DNA of 64,000 bases from G965216695 sp965216695. GTDB lineage: Bacteria; Pseudomonadota; Gammaproteobacteria; Pseudomonadales; Azotimanducaceae. Position numbers and translations under genes: made by a program. This document shows positions 32,804 to 41,605 of this stretch, one piece after another; the stretch's first letter is position 1, and every line of letters begins with the position of its first letter. The stretch covers positions 3,286,001 through 3,350,000 of the forward strand of contig OZ244212.1 of NCBI GenBank assembly GCA_965216695.1, in the 5' to 3' direction. The notes below the pieces were generated by a model. That model saw nothing but the letters and a program-made list of their open reading frames with translations. It was not told the DNA's origin and searched no databases.

Positions 32804-35800
32804 TTACTCGGGTGAAACGGCGGTTGTATCGTACACGCCTGCGGGGATGTATGCGTCGTCTGCCCCGTGGCTCTCAACCGCCGGAGCGGCGCGGCGATCC
32901 GCGGCCAGCGCAAGGTAGACGCTTGGCAGGATGAACAGCGTGAACAACGTGCCGATCAGCATACCGGCGACCAGCACTATGCCGATGCTGTTGCGCGCTT
33001 CGGCGCCGGGGCCGGTGACCAGCACGAGCGGCAGGTGACCCATTACGGTAGCGCCGGTGGTCATCAGTACCGGCCGCAGCCGGGTGCCGGCCGATTCGAT
33101 TATTGCTTCGAGTTTGTCTAAGCCTTCCCGCTGCATCTGTCCGGCAAATTCGACGATCAGGATCGCGTTTTTCGCGATCAGGCCGACGAGGGTGATAAAC
33201 CCCACCTGGGAATAGATGTTGATTGTGGTCCAGCCAAAGTAGGTGAACAGCAACGCGCCGGATATGGCAAGCGGCGCGGAGCCCAACAGCACCACGAGGG
33301 GGTCGCGGAAGCTGTTGAATTGAATGGCGAGCGCCATGAATACGAAGGCGAGTGAGAATCCCAGCACGCCTACCAGCGTGTTTCCCTCCAGTCGTTGCTG
33401 GCGGGACTCACCTGCATAGTCGATGTCGTAATCGGCGGGTAGCAACTTGGCCGCGGCGTCTTCCAGCACGCGCAAACCCTGATCCTTGGTTACGCCTGGC
33501 ACGAGGCCGCCGAAGACGCGAAACGCATTGTTCTGTTGGAACTTGCCGAGCACGCGCGGAGCCACGGATTGCTCCAGCTCGGCGAGCGCCCACAGCGGCA
33601 CGAGGTCGCCGGCTGGAGTGCGCATCTTCAGGTCCAGCAGCCGGTGGGGATTGGCACGGTCCGCGTCTTCGAGCATCGGAATCACGCGATACGCGCGACC
33701 GTTGAAGTCGAAGCGATTGAGATAGTTGCCGGACAGAAACATCGCCAGCTGACGACTCACGTCGGCCACGTCCATGTCGAGGTCGGCAATCCGCTCCCGG
33801 TTCAGGCGAAACTGTGCCTGCGGCAGGTCGATGCGCAGATCGGTGTCTGCAAACAGAAAGCGCCCACTGCGTTGCGCGGCGTTCACCAGCGCGTGCGCGT
33901 GCGGCAGCATCTGTTGTGCGGATTCTGACGACAACACCACCAGCTCGACGTCGAAGCGGCCGGCCGTTGGCAGCGCCGACGGCAGCAGCGGCCGCGCGGT
34001 GATGCTCGGAATGCGGGCGAGTTTCTCGAATGCGGCCGGCATCATTTCATGCACGGTCTGCGGGCGGTCATCGAACGCGGCAAACTGCATGCCGCTGAAC
34101 GCACCGCTGCGGTTGATCGACTGCCACATACCCTCCGCGCCGGGCAGGCTCAGCATGGCCGCCACCACGTCGGTCATGTAGCGTTCCGTGTAGTCGAGCG
34201 ATGCCTCGGGCGGGGACGTAATCATTACCCGGATCGTGCTCTGGTCTTCACTGGGAGCGAGTTCGGCGGCCGAAAACATGAAAAACGGAACCGCCAAGGC
34301 CGCGATGAACAGCGCAACAAACAGAACCTTGCCGTTGTGCCGGAGCAAATGACGCAGCAGCGTGCGGTAACGGTCCCGGAGCCAGTCGAAACCCCGGGTA
34401 ACCCGTTTCGCAAAACGGGTTTCCGTCGCGCCCTCGGGTACCACGAATGCACTCATAACCGGAGACAACGTTAACGCGACGAAGCCGGAGATCAGCACGG
34501 CGACCGCGAGCGTGAACGCAAACTCCTTGAACAGCACCCCGGTGAGTCCCGACAGAAACCCTATGGGCGCGTACACCGCGGCGAGCGTGATGGTCATCGC
34601 GATGATCGGCGCGAACAGCTGCCGGGAACTCGCCAGTGCCGCGTGAAACCTGCTCATGCCGTTACGCACGTGGCGCGCAACGTTCTCCACCACCACGATC
34701 GCGTCGTCGACGACGAGACCTACCGCCAGCACGATCGCAAGCACGGTCAACAGGTTCAACGAAAATCCCATGAACGCCATCGCGGCGACCGCACCGAGCA
34801 ACGAGATGGGTATCGTCACCAACGGCACCAGCGCCGTGCGCAGAGATCCCATGAACGCGACCACAACCAGACCCACGAGAAGAACGGTTTCCGCGAGTGT
34901 GGTGAAGATCTCGCGCAGCGCGGCACGCATGTAGGTGGTGATGTCGTAACCGATGCTGATGTACAGACCGTCGGGCAGGGACGCGTTCACGTCGTCGAGC
35001 ACGACGTAGAGCGCATCGGCTATGTCAATCTCGTTGGCGCCCGGCAGCGGCCACACGGAGATGAATACGGCAGGCTTCTGTGTATAGCGCGCGGTCGTGT
35101 TCGGCTCTACGGCATCGAGCTCCACGCGCGCGACGTCGCTGAGTCGGATCAGCGTACCCTGCGATTCGCGCACGACGATGCGCGAGAAATCCGTTTCCCG
35201 CTGCAGCGTGGTGTCCACCAGCAGGTCGATGCGCTGTGCGCCGTTGTCGCTGTTGCCGATCGTCGCGATGATGTTGTTGCGGGTGAGCGCCCGTTCAATG
35301 TCCTGGGTGCTGACGTTGAACATCGCCATGCGGTCCGGGTCGAGCCACACGCGCATGGCCGGCAGTCTGCCGCCCACAAAGGCGACATCCTGCACGCCCG
35401 GAATCGCTGCAATGCGCGGATTTACGCGGCGCGTGAGGTAATCGGTTACTTCCGCGCGGTTCATCTGCGGGCTCAGCTCTACGTCCAGGTAAAAGCCCGC
35501 CTGGGGGCGATCCGCCCGCCGCACCTGCACGCTCGGATCCTCTGCACCGTCGGGAAGTTCGAAGCGAATCTGGCTCAGACGCGAGGACAGCTCTGCCAAT
35601 GCATCGGTGCTGTCTTCGTTCAACGTCAGCCACACCGTAACCGTGCTGAGACCGGCCGCGGTTGTGGAATCAACGTAGTCTACGCCGGGCACGGACGACG
35701 CGACGCGCTCGATGGGTTCGGTGATGAATCCGCGCACCGTTTCCGCGGATGCGCCGACGTACGGCGTGGTGATGATCAGCGACGAACTCTCGATCTGCGG

Positions 35801-35941
35801 ATATTGCAGCACCGGAAGCTCGATCGCAGCCCGCAGACCGATCAGGGTGAGTGCCAGCGACAGCACGATCGCAATCACGGGTCGGTGTACGAACACGTCG
35901 GTAATGCGAGGGCGCCGCGCGGCATGCGGGAGGGTACTCAT
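32804..35941 (-). CDS. RND-family efflux transporter, inner-membrane pump
   Basis: A 1045-residue HAE1-type (AcrB/MexB-like) proton-driven pump. Twelve transmembrane segments and two large periplasmic loops are evident. The proton-relay pair lies in GLVVDDAIVVVENV (TM4), and PVLQYPQIE and the ATVMGHLPL segment are typical. It exports drugs, lipids or other hydrophobic compounds. ATG 35941 lies 2 nt after the adaptor stop. A TTG at 35947 that overlaps this stop is the alternative. No outer-membrane TolC-type channel gene is adjacent. Confidence 0.93.
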   Translation of the reverse strand: MSTLPHAARRPRITDVFVHRPVIAIVLSLALTLIGLRAAIELPVLQYPQIESSSLIITTPYVGASAETVRGFITEPIERVASSVPGVDYVDSTTAAGLSTVTVWLTLNEDSTDALAELSSRLSQIRFELPDGAEDPSVQVRRADRPQAGFYLDVELSPQMNRAEVTDYLTRRVNPRIAAIPGVQDVAFVGGRLPAMRVWLDPDRMAMFNVSTQDIERALTRNNIIATIGNSDNGAQRIDLLVDTTLQRETDFSRIVVRESQGTLIRLSDVARVELDAVEPNTTARYTQKPAVFISVWPLPGANEIDIADALYVVLDDVNASLPDGLYISIGYDITTYMRAALREIFTTLAETVLLVGLVVVAFMGSLRTALVPLVTIPISLLGAVAAMAFMGFSLNLLTVLAIVLAVGLVVDDAIVVVENVARHVRNGMSRFHAALASSRQLFAPIIAMTITLAAVYAPIGFLSGLTGVLFKEFAFTLAVAVLISGFVALTLSPVMSAFVVPEGATETRFAKRVTRGFDWLRDRYRTLLRHLLRHNGKVLFVALFIAALAVPFFMFSAAELAPSEDQSTIRVMITSPPEASLDYTERYMTDVVAAMLSLPGAEGMWQSINRSGAFSGMQFAAFDDRPQTVHEMMPAAFEKLARIPSITARPLLPSALPTAGRFDVELVVLSSESAQQMLPHAHALVNAAQRSGRFLFADTDLRIDLPQAQFRLNRERIADLDMDVADVSRQLAMFLSGNYLNRFDFNGRAYRVIPMLEDADRANPHRLLDLKMRTPAGDLVPLWALAELEQSVAPRVLGKFQQNNAFRVFGGLVPGVTKDQGLRVLEDAAAKLLPADYDIDYAGESRQQRLEGNTLVGVLGFSLAFVFMALAIQFNSFRDPLVVLLGSAPLAISGALLFTYFGWTTINIYSQVGFITLVGLIAKNAILIVEFAGQMQREGLDKLEAIIESAGTRLRPVLMTTGATVMGHLPLVLVTGPGAEARNSIGIVLVAGMLIGTLFTLFILPSVYLALAADRRAAPAVESHGADDAYIPAGVYDTTAVSPE

Positions 35942-35943
35942 GC

Positions 35944-37101
35944 TCAATGACCCACCGCGCGGTTTGTGGCGTCGACGTCCGGTTCCCGGGCGAGCACTCG
36001 GGCGCCGTCGTACAGCTTGAAGGCGCCGTTGGCGGCAATCCGCTCGCCGGTTGCGAGGCCCTCCCGGATCACCGTACTTTCGGACCCACCAGCGTCGCGC
36101 AGTGTGTCGCCGACAACGACGGGGCGTTTCTGCGCGCGGGCGAACGCGTTGGCCGTGTCGAAACTCTCGGTGCCGGATTGCGGTATCAGAACGTACACGT
36201 GTGTACCCAGCGCATCGCGGCGAACCGCGGATTGTGGCACCACGACGACATCCTCAGGCTCTCCCCGCGGAACCACGACGCTAACGAGCGCACCGGGCAG
36301 TACGCCGCTGCGGCCTTCGATGGCCGCGCGGAAGCGGCGGTTGCGTGAATCGGTGTCAATTGCCGGCTCGCCTGCAATCACGGTCGCAGTAATGGCTTTC
36401 GCGCCGGCCACCTCGATCTCCACGGTGTCGCCTGGTGCGAGCGACGATTGCGGCTGTGGTAGCGAGAAGTCCACCCACAACCGGTCCTCGACACCGATGA
36501 GCTCGGTTACGACGGTACCGCTGTCGAGGTATTGACCAATGTCCAGTCGCTGCAGGCCGGTCCGCGCGGCAAATGGAGCGGTAAGGGTCATCTTGCCGAT
36601 GGCGACATTCAGCGCGTCTACCCGGGCGGCAGCCGCCTCGGCTTCTGCACGCGCGCGGTCGCGAGCGTCCACGGAGCCGGCGCCGCGACGTACCAGACGG
36701 TCTGCGCGTTGCAATGCCAGCCGCGCCAGACGGCGTTCTGCCATCGCTTCCGCCAGCGCCGCGCGCTCGGCGCTGGTGTCGAGCTGTACCAGCATCTGAC
36801 CCTGATTCACCTGGCTCCCGGGGTTGTAGCCAAGGCGAACGATCCGGCCAGCGAGTTCGGTGCGCAGTTGAATCGAGCGGGGCGCCACAATCTCGCCGTT
36901 CACTCGAACCTCGGCCTGCCGCGTCAGGGTTTGCGCGCGGTACACCTCCACGGCCTCGACAGGTTCCGGGAACGCGTTCGCGCGCGCAACCGCGGCCTGA
37001 ATTTCTGCATACTTGAAATAGCCAAGCCCCGCGGCGATCAGGCCGCAGGCTGCGAGGACGATCAGCCAGCTTACGTACTTCATGGACCGAGCCGCTTCCA
37101 T
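35944..37101 (-). CDS. RND efflux periplasmic adaptor (membrane fusion protein)
   Basis: A 385-residue adaptor with an N-terminal membrane anchor (KYVSWLIVLAACGLIAAGLGY, here YVSWLIVLAACGLIAAGLGY). Next come the first half-lipoyl strand (GRIVRLGYNPGSQVNQGQ), an alpha-hairpin rich in Ala/Arg/Glu, the second half-lipoyl (MTLTAPFAARTGLQ) and beta-barrel domains ending in IREGLATGERIAANG. It bridges the RND pump and an outer-membrane channel. I chose ATG 37101 with GAGG 5 nt upstream. ATG 37083 is an alternative that begins right at the anchor. The stop lies 2 nt before the pump start. Confidence 0.92.
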   Translation of the reverse strand: MEAARSMKYVSWLIVLAACGLIAAGLGYFKYAEIQAAVARANAFPEPVEAVEVYRAQTLTRQAEVRVNGEIVAPRSIQLRTELAGRIVRLGYNPGSQVNQGQMLVQLDTSAERAALAEAMAERRLARLALQRADRLVRRGAGSVDARDRARAEAEAAAARVDALNVAIGKMTLTAPFAARTGLQRLDIGQYLDSGTVVTELIGVEDRLWVDFSLPQPQSSLAPGDTVEIEVAGAKAITATVIAGEPAIDTDSRNRRFRAAIEGRSGVLPGALVSVVVPRGEPEDVVVVPQSAVRRDALGTHVYVLIPQSGTESFDTANAFARAQKRPVVVGDTLRDAGGSESTVIREGLATGERIAANGAFKLYDGARVLAREPDVDATNRAVGH

Positions 37102-37210
37102 TCGAACCTCACAGTGTAGCCCGGGGCTGCCCACGGTGCGCAAGCGGCTGGGCCGGCCAGGCTTCCGCGCATAGAATGAATGGGTTTCATGTACCCAGCA
37201 GGAGGACTCG

Positions 37211-38626
37211 ATGGTGAAGGGAAGCAGAGCGAGGGGCCGCTATGAACGGCCAGCGAAACCTGGGCGCGCGGCAGCGAATTTGCTGTTGGCGGTGGCCATA
37301 ACGTTCGGGGTCGTCGTAGACGCCGGTGCTGAGGCGTACGACGCGAATATGTCGCGCGCAGCCTCGTTGATTGGCGAGGTAGAAGCCGGCATTGAACTGG
37401 TAGCCGACCACGACGTTACAACGTACAACCACCTGAGCGGAAAGCTCACTAAGGCTGGCGAATTGCTGCAGGCGTCTACTACCAAGGAGCATCCGGAGTA
37501 CGTTCCGCTGGTACAACGGTGGAGTACCGCACAGCAGCACATGGCGGCCGTGGCAGAGCGGTGGACGACGGAGCGGGCAGAAGCGGCAACCGCTGCGGCC
37601 GCCGGTGGGGCCGCGTCGCAGTCCGCACCGCCTGCGGCGGCTGCGAATTCGGCTCCGGCGAGCGCCGGGCCACCGGTGGATGCGAACGAGATTCGCGGAC
37701 ACTATCAGCGTGATAGCATACCGGCGCTGCCGGAGTTTCCCACCAAAGACGACGTTGCGGTGTGGGTCGGGCATTTACAACATCTGCGGGACAAGGTTGC
37801 GCCAGCCGACCTGGCGGCCATCAATCAAGCGGTTCAGAGCGGTCGGATGTCCGAAGTGGACGGTCGCAATCTGCACAACGACGTAAAGCTGCGTGCAAAT
37901 CAGCTTATCCAGGATCAGATACGCGATGGCCGGGAGCTGATTGAGCGACCGATTCGCGAAGCGGTTGATCAGGCATGGTTGATTTCTGAGACACCCACGG
38001 ACAACCCGGTGCGTGCTTACAACTTTGCCGGCGGGGACAACGGTCGTAGAACCACCGCGGTTTTGGACCGAGGCCTGGCGGCTCTGGAGTCGGCTCGGTA
38101 TGCAGACACTGTGTTTGACGGCGCTGAAAAGCCGGAACGCCAGGAACAGTTGGAGTCAATCCGCGCCGGGCGCGCGCGCTTCGCGGAACTGGTGGCGCTA
38201 GCGCCGGAAGGTAAGAGAATTCTGGACAAGGCACCTCGGGCCAAACCGAAGAAGCGGCCGGAGATTCTGCCGAGCCTCGCGCAGAAGTTCTGGCTTGGCG
38301 GTCGGGTCATTGGTGAGGTTGACGCGAAGGGCGGCGTTTGGATCGACTCCCGCAAGGTGGGAGATATCGAGAATAACGGCAAAATCTGGGTCGGTGGAAT
38401 CGACAAGGGATCACTGGAACCTGACGGCAAGGTGTGGTTCCAGGGCACTCACGTCGGCACGCTGGAAGACAATGGGCGCGTTTGGGTGCGCAGCCGCCAC
38501 GTCGGCAGTGTGGACGATGCCGGGAAGCTCTGGGTCGGATCGCGCTCCGGGTCGATCGAACCGTTCCAGGGCGAGTGGCGGCGGGCCGCAATCGTGGTGT
38601 TTTTCGATCTCTTCGGCGGAGGTTGA
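37211..38626 (+). CDS. Exported protein with C-terminal 16-residue beta-repeats, function unknown
   Basis: A 471-residue protein. A basic N-terminus and a hydrophobic stretch (LLLAVAITFGVVVDAGA) look like a signal peptide. A helical domain (about 45-120), a low-complexity Ala/Pro/Ser linker (about 120-150) and a second helical region (about 165-355) follow. The C-terminus has about six tandem units of roughly 16 residues with the pattern W-x4-hG-x-h-D/E-x2-G-x-h, for example WIDSRKVGDIENNGKI and WFQGTHVGTLEDNGRV. The pattern resembles beta-propeller or beta-flower type repeats. I know no named family for the whole protein. GGAGG precedes ATG 37211 at good spacing. Confidence 0.72.
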   Translation: MVKGSRARGRYERPAKPGRAAANLLLAVAITFGVVVDAGAEAYDANMSRAASLIGEVEAGIELVADHDVTTYNHLSGKLTKAGELLQASTTKEHPEYVPLVQRWSTAQQHMAAVAERWTTERAEAATAAAAGGAASQSAPPAAAANSAPASAGPPVDANEIRGHYQRDSIPALPEFPTKDDVAVWVGHLQHLRDKVAPADLAAINQAVQSGRMSEVDGRNLHNDVKLRANQLIQDQIRDGRELIERPIREAVDQAWLISETPTDNPVRAYNFAGGDNGRRTTAVLDRGLAALESARYADTVFDGAEKPERQEQLESIRAGRARFAELVALAPEGKRILDKAPRAKPKKRPEILPSLAQKFWLGGRVIGEVDAKGGVWIDSRKVGDIENNGKIWVGGIDKGSLEPDGKVWFQGTHVGTLEDNGRVWVRSRHVGSVDDAGKLWVGSRSGSIEPFQGEWRRAAIVVFFDLFGGG

Positions 38627-38646
38627 GCGCGGGCGCGCCTAAACGA

Positions 38647-38676
38647 AATCAGGCGCGATTCGTTCCGCGCCTGATT
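38647..38676. terminator. Bidirectional hairpin terminator
   Basis: A perfect 11-bp stem AATCAGGCGCG / CGCGCCTGATT encloses an 8-nt loop between the convergent beta-repeat gene and the PEP-CTERM gene. On the minus strand it is followed by TTCGTTT, and on the plus strand by a weaker context. Position and strength fit a shared terminator. Confidence 0.65.
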
Positions 38677-38689
38677 GCGATGGCCAGGC

Positions 38690-39478
38690 TCAAGCCGCTG
38701 TGCGTCGCCGCCGTGCCCAGGCCAGCCCGAGGATGCCGGAGCCCAGAATCAGCAGCGTGCCGGGTTCCGGGACGGGCGTCGGTTGGTCGGGATTGTCCGG
38801 GTTAACGGGATCGTCCGGTTCCTCGGGTTCGACACCACCGGGCGAGAACGCCGTGATAATGCGGGTCCAGTCGCCAGGGCTGCTCGCGTTCCAGCTAATG
38901 TCCACGCGCGAAAGATTGGCGCCGAATTCGGTGAGGTCGCCGCCTTCCAGACCGCGCAACCCGAAGTCTGCGTAGTCGATACCGGGCAGCCCCAGAAAAT
39001 CGGAGTCGAAGAGCGCCTGATCAGACGTGATGAACGCAAAGATATCCGAATCGAATACTAGCGACGTGTCCACGCGACCCTGACTTCCTTCGCCTGGATC
39101 CCACTGCGCGTAGTGGCTGGACACGATGGTGCCGGCGGCGATCAGGAATCCGCCGGTAACCTCGGTTACGAAGTCTGCGGTGGGATCGGCAACGCGGTCT
39201 ACAAACAGGTCTTCAGTGAGTGTGAAGTTCTGGACTTCGTCCCACACCAGCAGAATGCCGTCGTTGGGATTCTGAGTCACGGGATTCGGAATGGCGCTGT
39301 CCATTGCGATCACACAACCGTTCACGTCGCCGGTCGCACAATCGTTCACGCCACCCAGCGTCGCGTCGAAACCGATGATGGTTGCGTGCGCGCTCCCGGC
39401 CCACGCGATGGCCAGGCTGGCCAGAATCCATCCGCGAGCGTGCGACGCTCTGGCGCCGTTGTCTTTGCGATGAAACAT
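38690..39478 (-). CDS. PEP-CTERM sorting-domain protein
   Basis: A 262-residue exported protein. After a signal peptide (LASLAIAWAGSAHA) comes a beta-rich domain of unknown function with cysteines in DCATGDVNGCVIA. A Pro/Asp/Glu-rich linker then leads to the C-terminal sorting signal: PVPEPGTLLILGSGILGLAW followed by RRRR. PEP-CTERM proteins are processed by exosortase and linked to exopolysaccharide or biofilm production. No exosortase gene is in the window. ATG 39478 is chosen for its strong GGAGGGGAG. Confidence 0.88.
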   Translation of the reverse strand: MFHRKDNGARASHARGWILASLAIAWAGSAHATIIGFDATLGGVNDCATGDVNGCVIAMDSAIPNPVTQNPNDGILLVWDEVQNFTLTEDLFVDRVADPTADFVTEVTGGFLIAAGTIVSSHYAQWDPGEGSQGRVDTSLVFDSDIFAFITSDQALFDSDFLGLPGIDYADFGLRGLEGGDLTEFGANLSRVDISWNASSPGDWTRIITAFSPGGVEPEEPDDPVNPDNPDQPTPVPEPGTLLILGSGILGLAWARRRRTAA

Positions 39479-39839
39479 CTCCCCTCCGTGCATTGCTCCT
39501 GCGATATATCGAGCAGTTGTACGAACCGGGCGAATTAATAGTCAAATAGAGTGACCAAAATGCCCTGAGTTTATCGTCGGTTCGTACGACCTTTGTTTCT
39601 CGGCTATTTCACAGCAAGTTTTGTACCACTCGGGCTAGGTGCCGCAGAGTCAAGGTGTTGGCTGTGCGAGAGCGATGCAGCAGGGACGGTGTGTAATGCT
39701 TTCTGACGGTTTTCGGGACTCTAACGTTGAAGCGTAAATAAATCCGACACAGGCGCGGCGCACGTGTGGTTGCCGAGTTTGAGAGTATACGGCCTGCTAT
39801 GCGGCAGGCCGCTCCGGGTGACCTCCGAACGGGTTGCGA
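39479..39839. other. Intergenic region with one hairpin
   Basis: About 360 bp without a gene. It holds the presumed promoter of the PEP-CTERM gene and the 3' flank of the DUF4412-like gene. Near the right end lies an 8-bp perfect stem CGGCCTGC / GCAGGCCG (39790-39811, loop 6 nt). It could terminate the DUF4412-like gene on the minus strand but has no U-run. Confidence 0.45.
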
Positions 39840-40709
39840 TCAGCGGTTGAACAGGCCGCGAATGCCCTGGCCGATTTTCTTTCGGGTTTCCTGAATGACG
39901 TTATCCTCCGCTTCGTCTTTGGCCGCTTTGCCGATGCGTTCACCGACGTTACCCTGGCCTGGCAGCGACGCGGGCATGTGTTGCTGCTGGTTCTCATTGT
40001 TTGCAGGCGGCTGTCCACCAGGAATCTGCTGGGCCTGGTTGCCTCCAGCGTTCTGCTGCGCCTGATTAAGCATTGCACCGATGTTTCCGAGGTTCATCGG
40101 CTTCATGTCCGCGGGCAACTCGAAGTGCGACGGATCCTGCGGGCGGACATTCAGTTCGGTTAACTCCTGTACCATGCGCAACTTTTCGTCCTTGCGTTTG
40201 CCCTTGTACAGCATGTCCATCTTCATCGGGATGCCGTCGTCGGACACCCATACGATACCAGCGCCCTTGCCGTTGTTGTCCTTGAACCGGACTTTGTACT
40301 TCGTGGTCTTATAGCCGTTAACGACGTCGCGGCCATCTTTTTTGATCTTGCTGAACTCCATGCCGGACGACGATTGCATGGCGCCCTCATTGAGCGACAT
40401 CTCGCGATAGATGCCCATCCCGGGCATGAGGATGTAGCTCTTGTTCAGGTCCTCGCGCATCAGGACCGCGCCCGTTACGTTGCTAACATTGATCTCTGTA
40501 TACATCTTCTGGGGCGCGCGCCGTTCGACGGTCTGTAGCGTATTGCCATCCATCTCTGTGACCCTCACGCCGTCGTACGAGACGTTCAGGTCGATACCGA
40601 GATCTTCCGCCCACTCGGCATACGGATGCGCGGCGAATGCCGGAACGGCCACGCCGATGGCCAGTAGTGCTGCGAATGAGCAGCGCATGATTCTGCTGAT
40701 GTGTGTCAT
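39840..40709 (-). CDS. Exported DUF4412-like protein
   Basis: A 289-residue periplasmic protein with a clear signal peptide (ALLAIGVAVPAFA). The region from about 40 to 190 (MYTEINVSNVTGAVLMREDL, given as MYTEINVSN; KSYILMPGMGIYREM; VNGYKTTKYKVRF; GIVWVSDDGIPMKMDM) resembles DUF4412/LolA-like beta domains that bind hydrophobic ligands. The rest is a Gln/Asn/Pro-rich, probably disordered tail ending in KKIGQGIRGLFNR. GGAGG lies just before ATG 40709. Function unknown. Confidence 0.72.
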   Translation of the reverse strand: MTHISRIMRCSFAALLAIGVAVPAFAAHPYAEWAEDLGIDLNVSYDGVRVTEMDGNTLQTVERRAPQKMYTEINVSNVTGAVLMREDLNKSYILMPGMGIYREMSLNEGAMQSSSGMEFSKIKKDGRDVVNGYKTTKYKVRFKDNNGKGAGIVWVSDDGIPMKMDMLYKGKRKDEKLRMVQELTELNVRPQDPSHFELPADMKPMNLGNIGAMLNQAQQNAGGNQAQQIPGGQPPANNENQQQHMPASLPGQGNVGERIGKAAKDEAEDNVIQETRKKIGQGIRGLFNR

Positions 40710-40744
40710 TTCGATCCTCCTATCGGTGATACTGCCTTCCGTGA

Positions 40745-40782
40745 GGGGTTAGAGTAAACCGCCACTGGGGGGTCAGAGTAAA
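40745..40782. repeat. Two direct copies of GGGGTYAGAGTAAA
   Basis: GGGGTTAGAGTAAA at 40745-40758 and GGGGTCAGAGTAAA at 40769-40782, with a 24-nt period. This motif is one I associate with intergenic repeats found near REP-associated transposases in gammaproteobacteria. It lies upstream of the DUF4412-like gene, in the 230-bp gap before the YaiI-family gene. Confidence 0.5.
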
Positions 40783-40939
40783 GTGCCAGATCAAACGCAC
40801 CGAACGGTCCGCCCCAACGCAAGCGGGAAAACGGGCACCAGTCTCCCCGACCTGGTTCGGATGCGGCCGCGTACGGTAACTGTTTGATTTATATGATTTT
40901 GTGTTCAATCTTCCCAGCTGCCTAAGATACCTCTAGCCG

Positions 40940-41401
40940 ATGAGTAGCGAACCCAGAATCTGGGTCGATGCGGATGCCAGCCCAGGGGCAGTGAAGCAGA
41001 TTCTGTTCCGGGCGGCGGACAAGCGGGGCATTCGGCTGACGCTGGTTGCCAACCATGCGATCCGGGTTCCACCGTCTCGATTCATCGAGTTTCGTCAGGT
41101 GCTGGGGGGATTTGATGTGGCAGACAACGAAATCGTTCAGGCCATAGAACCCGGTGATCTGGTGGTAACGTCGGACATTCCGCTCGCCGCGGAGGTGATT
41201 GAGAAAGGCGCTACGGTTGTGAACTTCCGCGGTGAGGCACTCACCCGCGAGAACGTTGGCGCCAAGCTCAACATGCGGGATTTCATGGACACAATGCGTG
41301 CCAGCGGCGTTCAGAGCGGCGGGCCGGCGGCGCTCAGCAAGGCAGACGTGATGCGTTTTGCGAACGCACTGGATCGCTGGGCAGCGCGTCGAAATCGCTA
41401 G
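40940..41401 (+). CDS. YaiI/YqxD family (UPF0178) protein
   Basis: A 153-residue protein of the DUF188 family, which has a PIN-like nuclease fold but no proven role. The N-terminal IWVDADASPGAVKQIL with conserved Asp, VTSDIPLAAEVIEKGA and VNFRGEALTRENV match the family, and the length is normal. ATG 40940 gives the expected N-terminus. It stands alone between a minus-strand gene and the second TonB receptor. Confidence 0.9.
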   Translation: MSSEPRIWVDADASPGAVKQILFRAADKRGIRLTLVANHAIRVPPSRFIEFRQVLGGFDVADNEIVQAIEPGDLVVTSDIPLAAEVIEKGATVVNFRGEALTRENVGAKLNMRDFMDTMRASGVQSGGPAALSKADVMRFANALDRWAARRNR

Positions 41402-41605
41402 GCCCGGTCCTACCGAATGCTTTATTACGCGCTCCGATCCGCGCTCCTATGTCGGACCACCACAGGCGATACGCCTGCTTACCCTGTCCCGTTGTGTCAA
41501 GATGACGACTGTGAGAGCAGGGGAGATGTACCGACACGCTATCCCGCTGTGATCGGTTTGCCTGTCGCGTTAGCTAACGGAATTGCTACATAAGAGAGGC
41601 TGACA

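Noticed and set aside
34643..35950. Long plus-strand frame opposite the RND pump gene
   Set aside because: His/Arg/Gln-rich, low-complexity product of a GC-rich antisense frame. The minus-strand gene has clear RND motifs.
40720..40908. Small minus-strand frame with FTLTP repeats
   Set aside because: The repeated peptide is only the translation of the GGGGTYAGAGTAAA DNA repeat.
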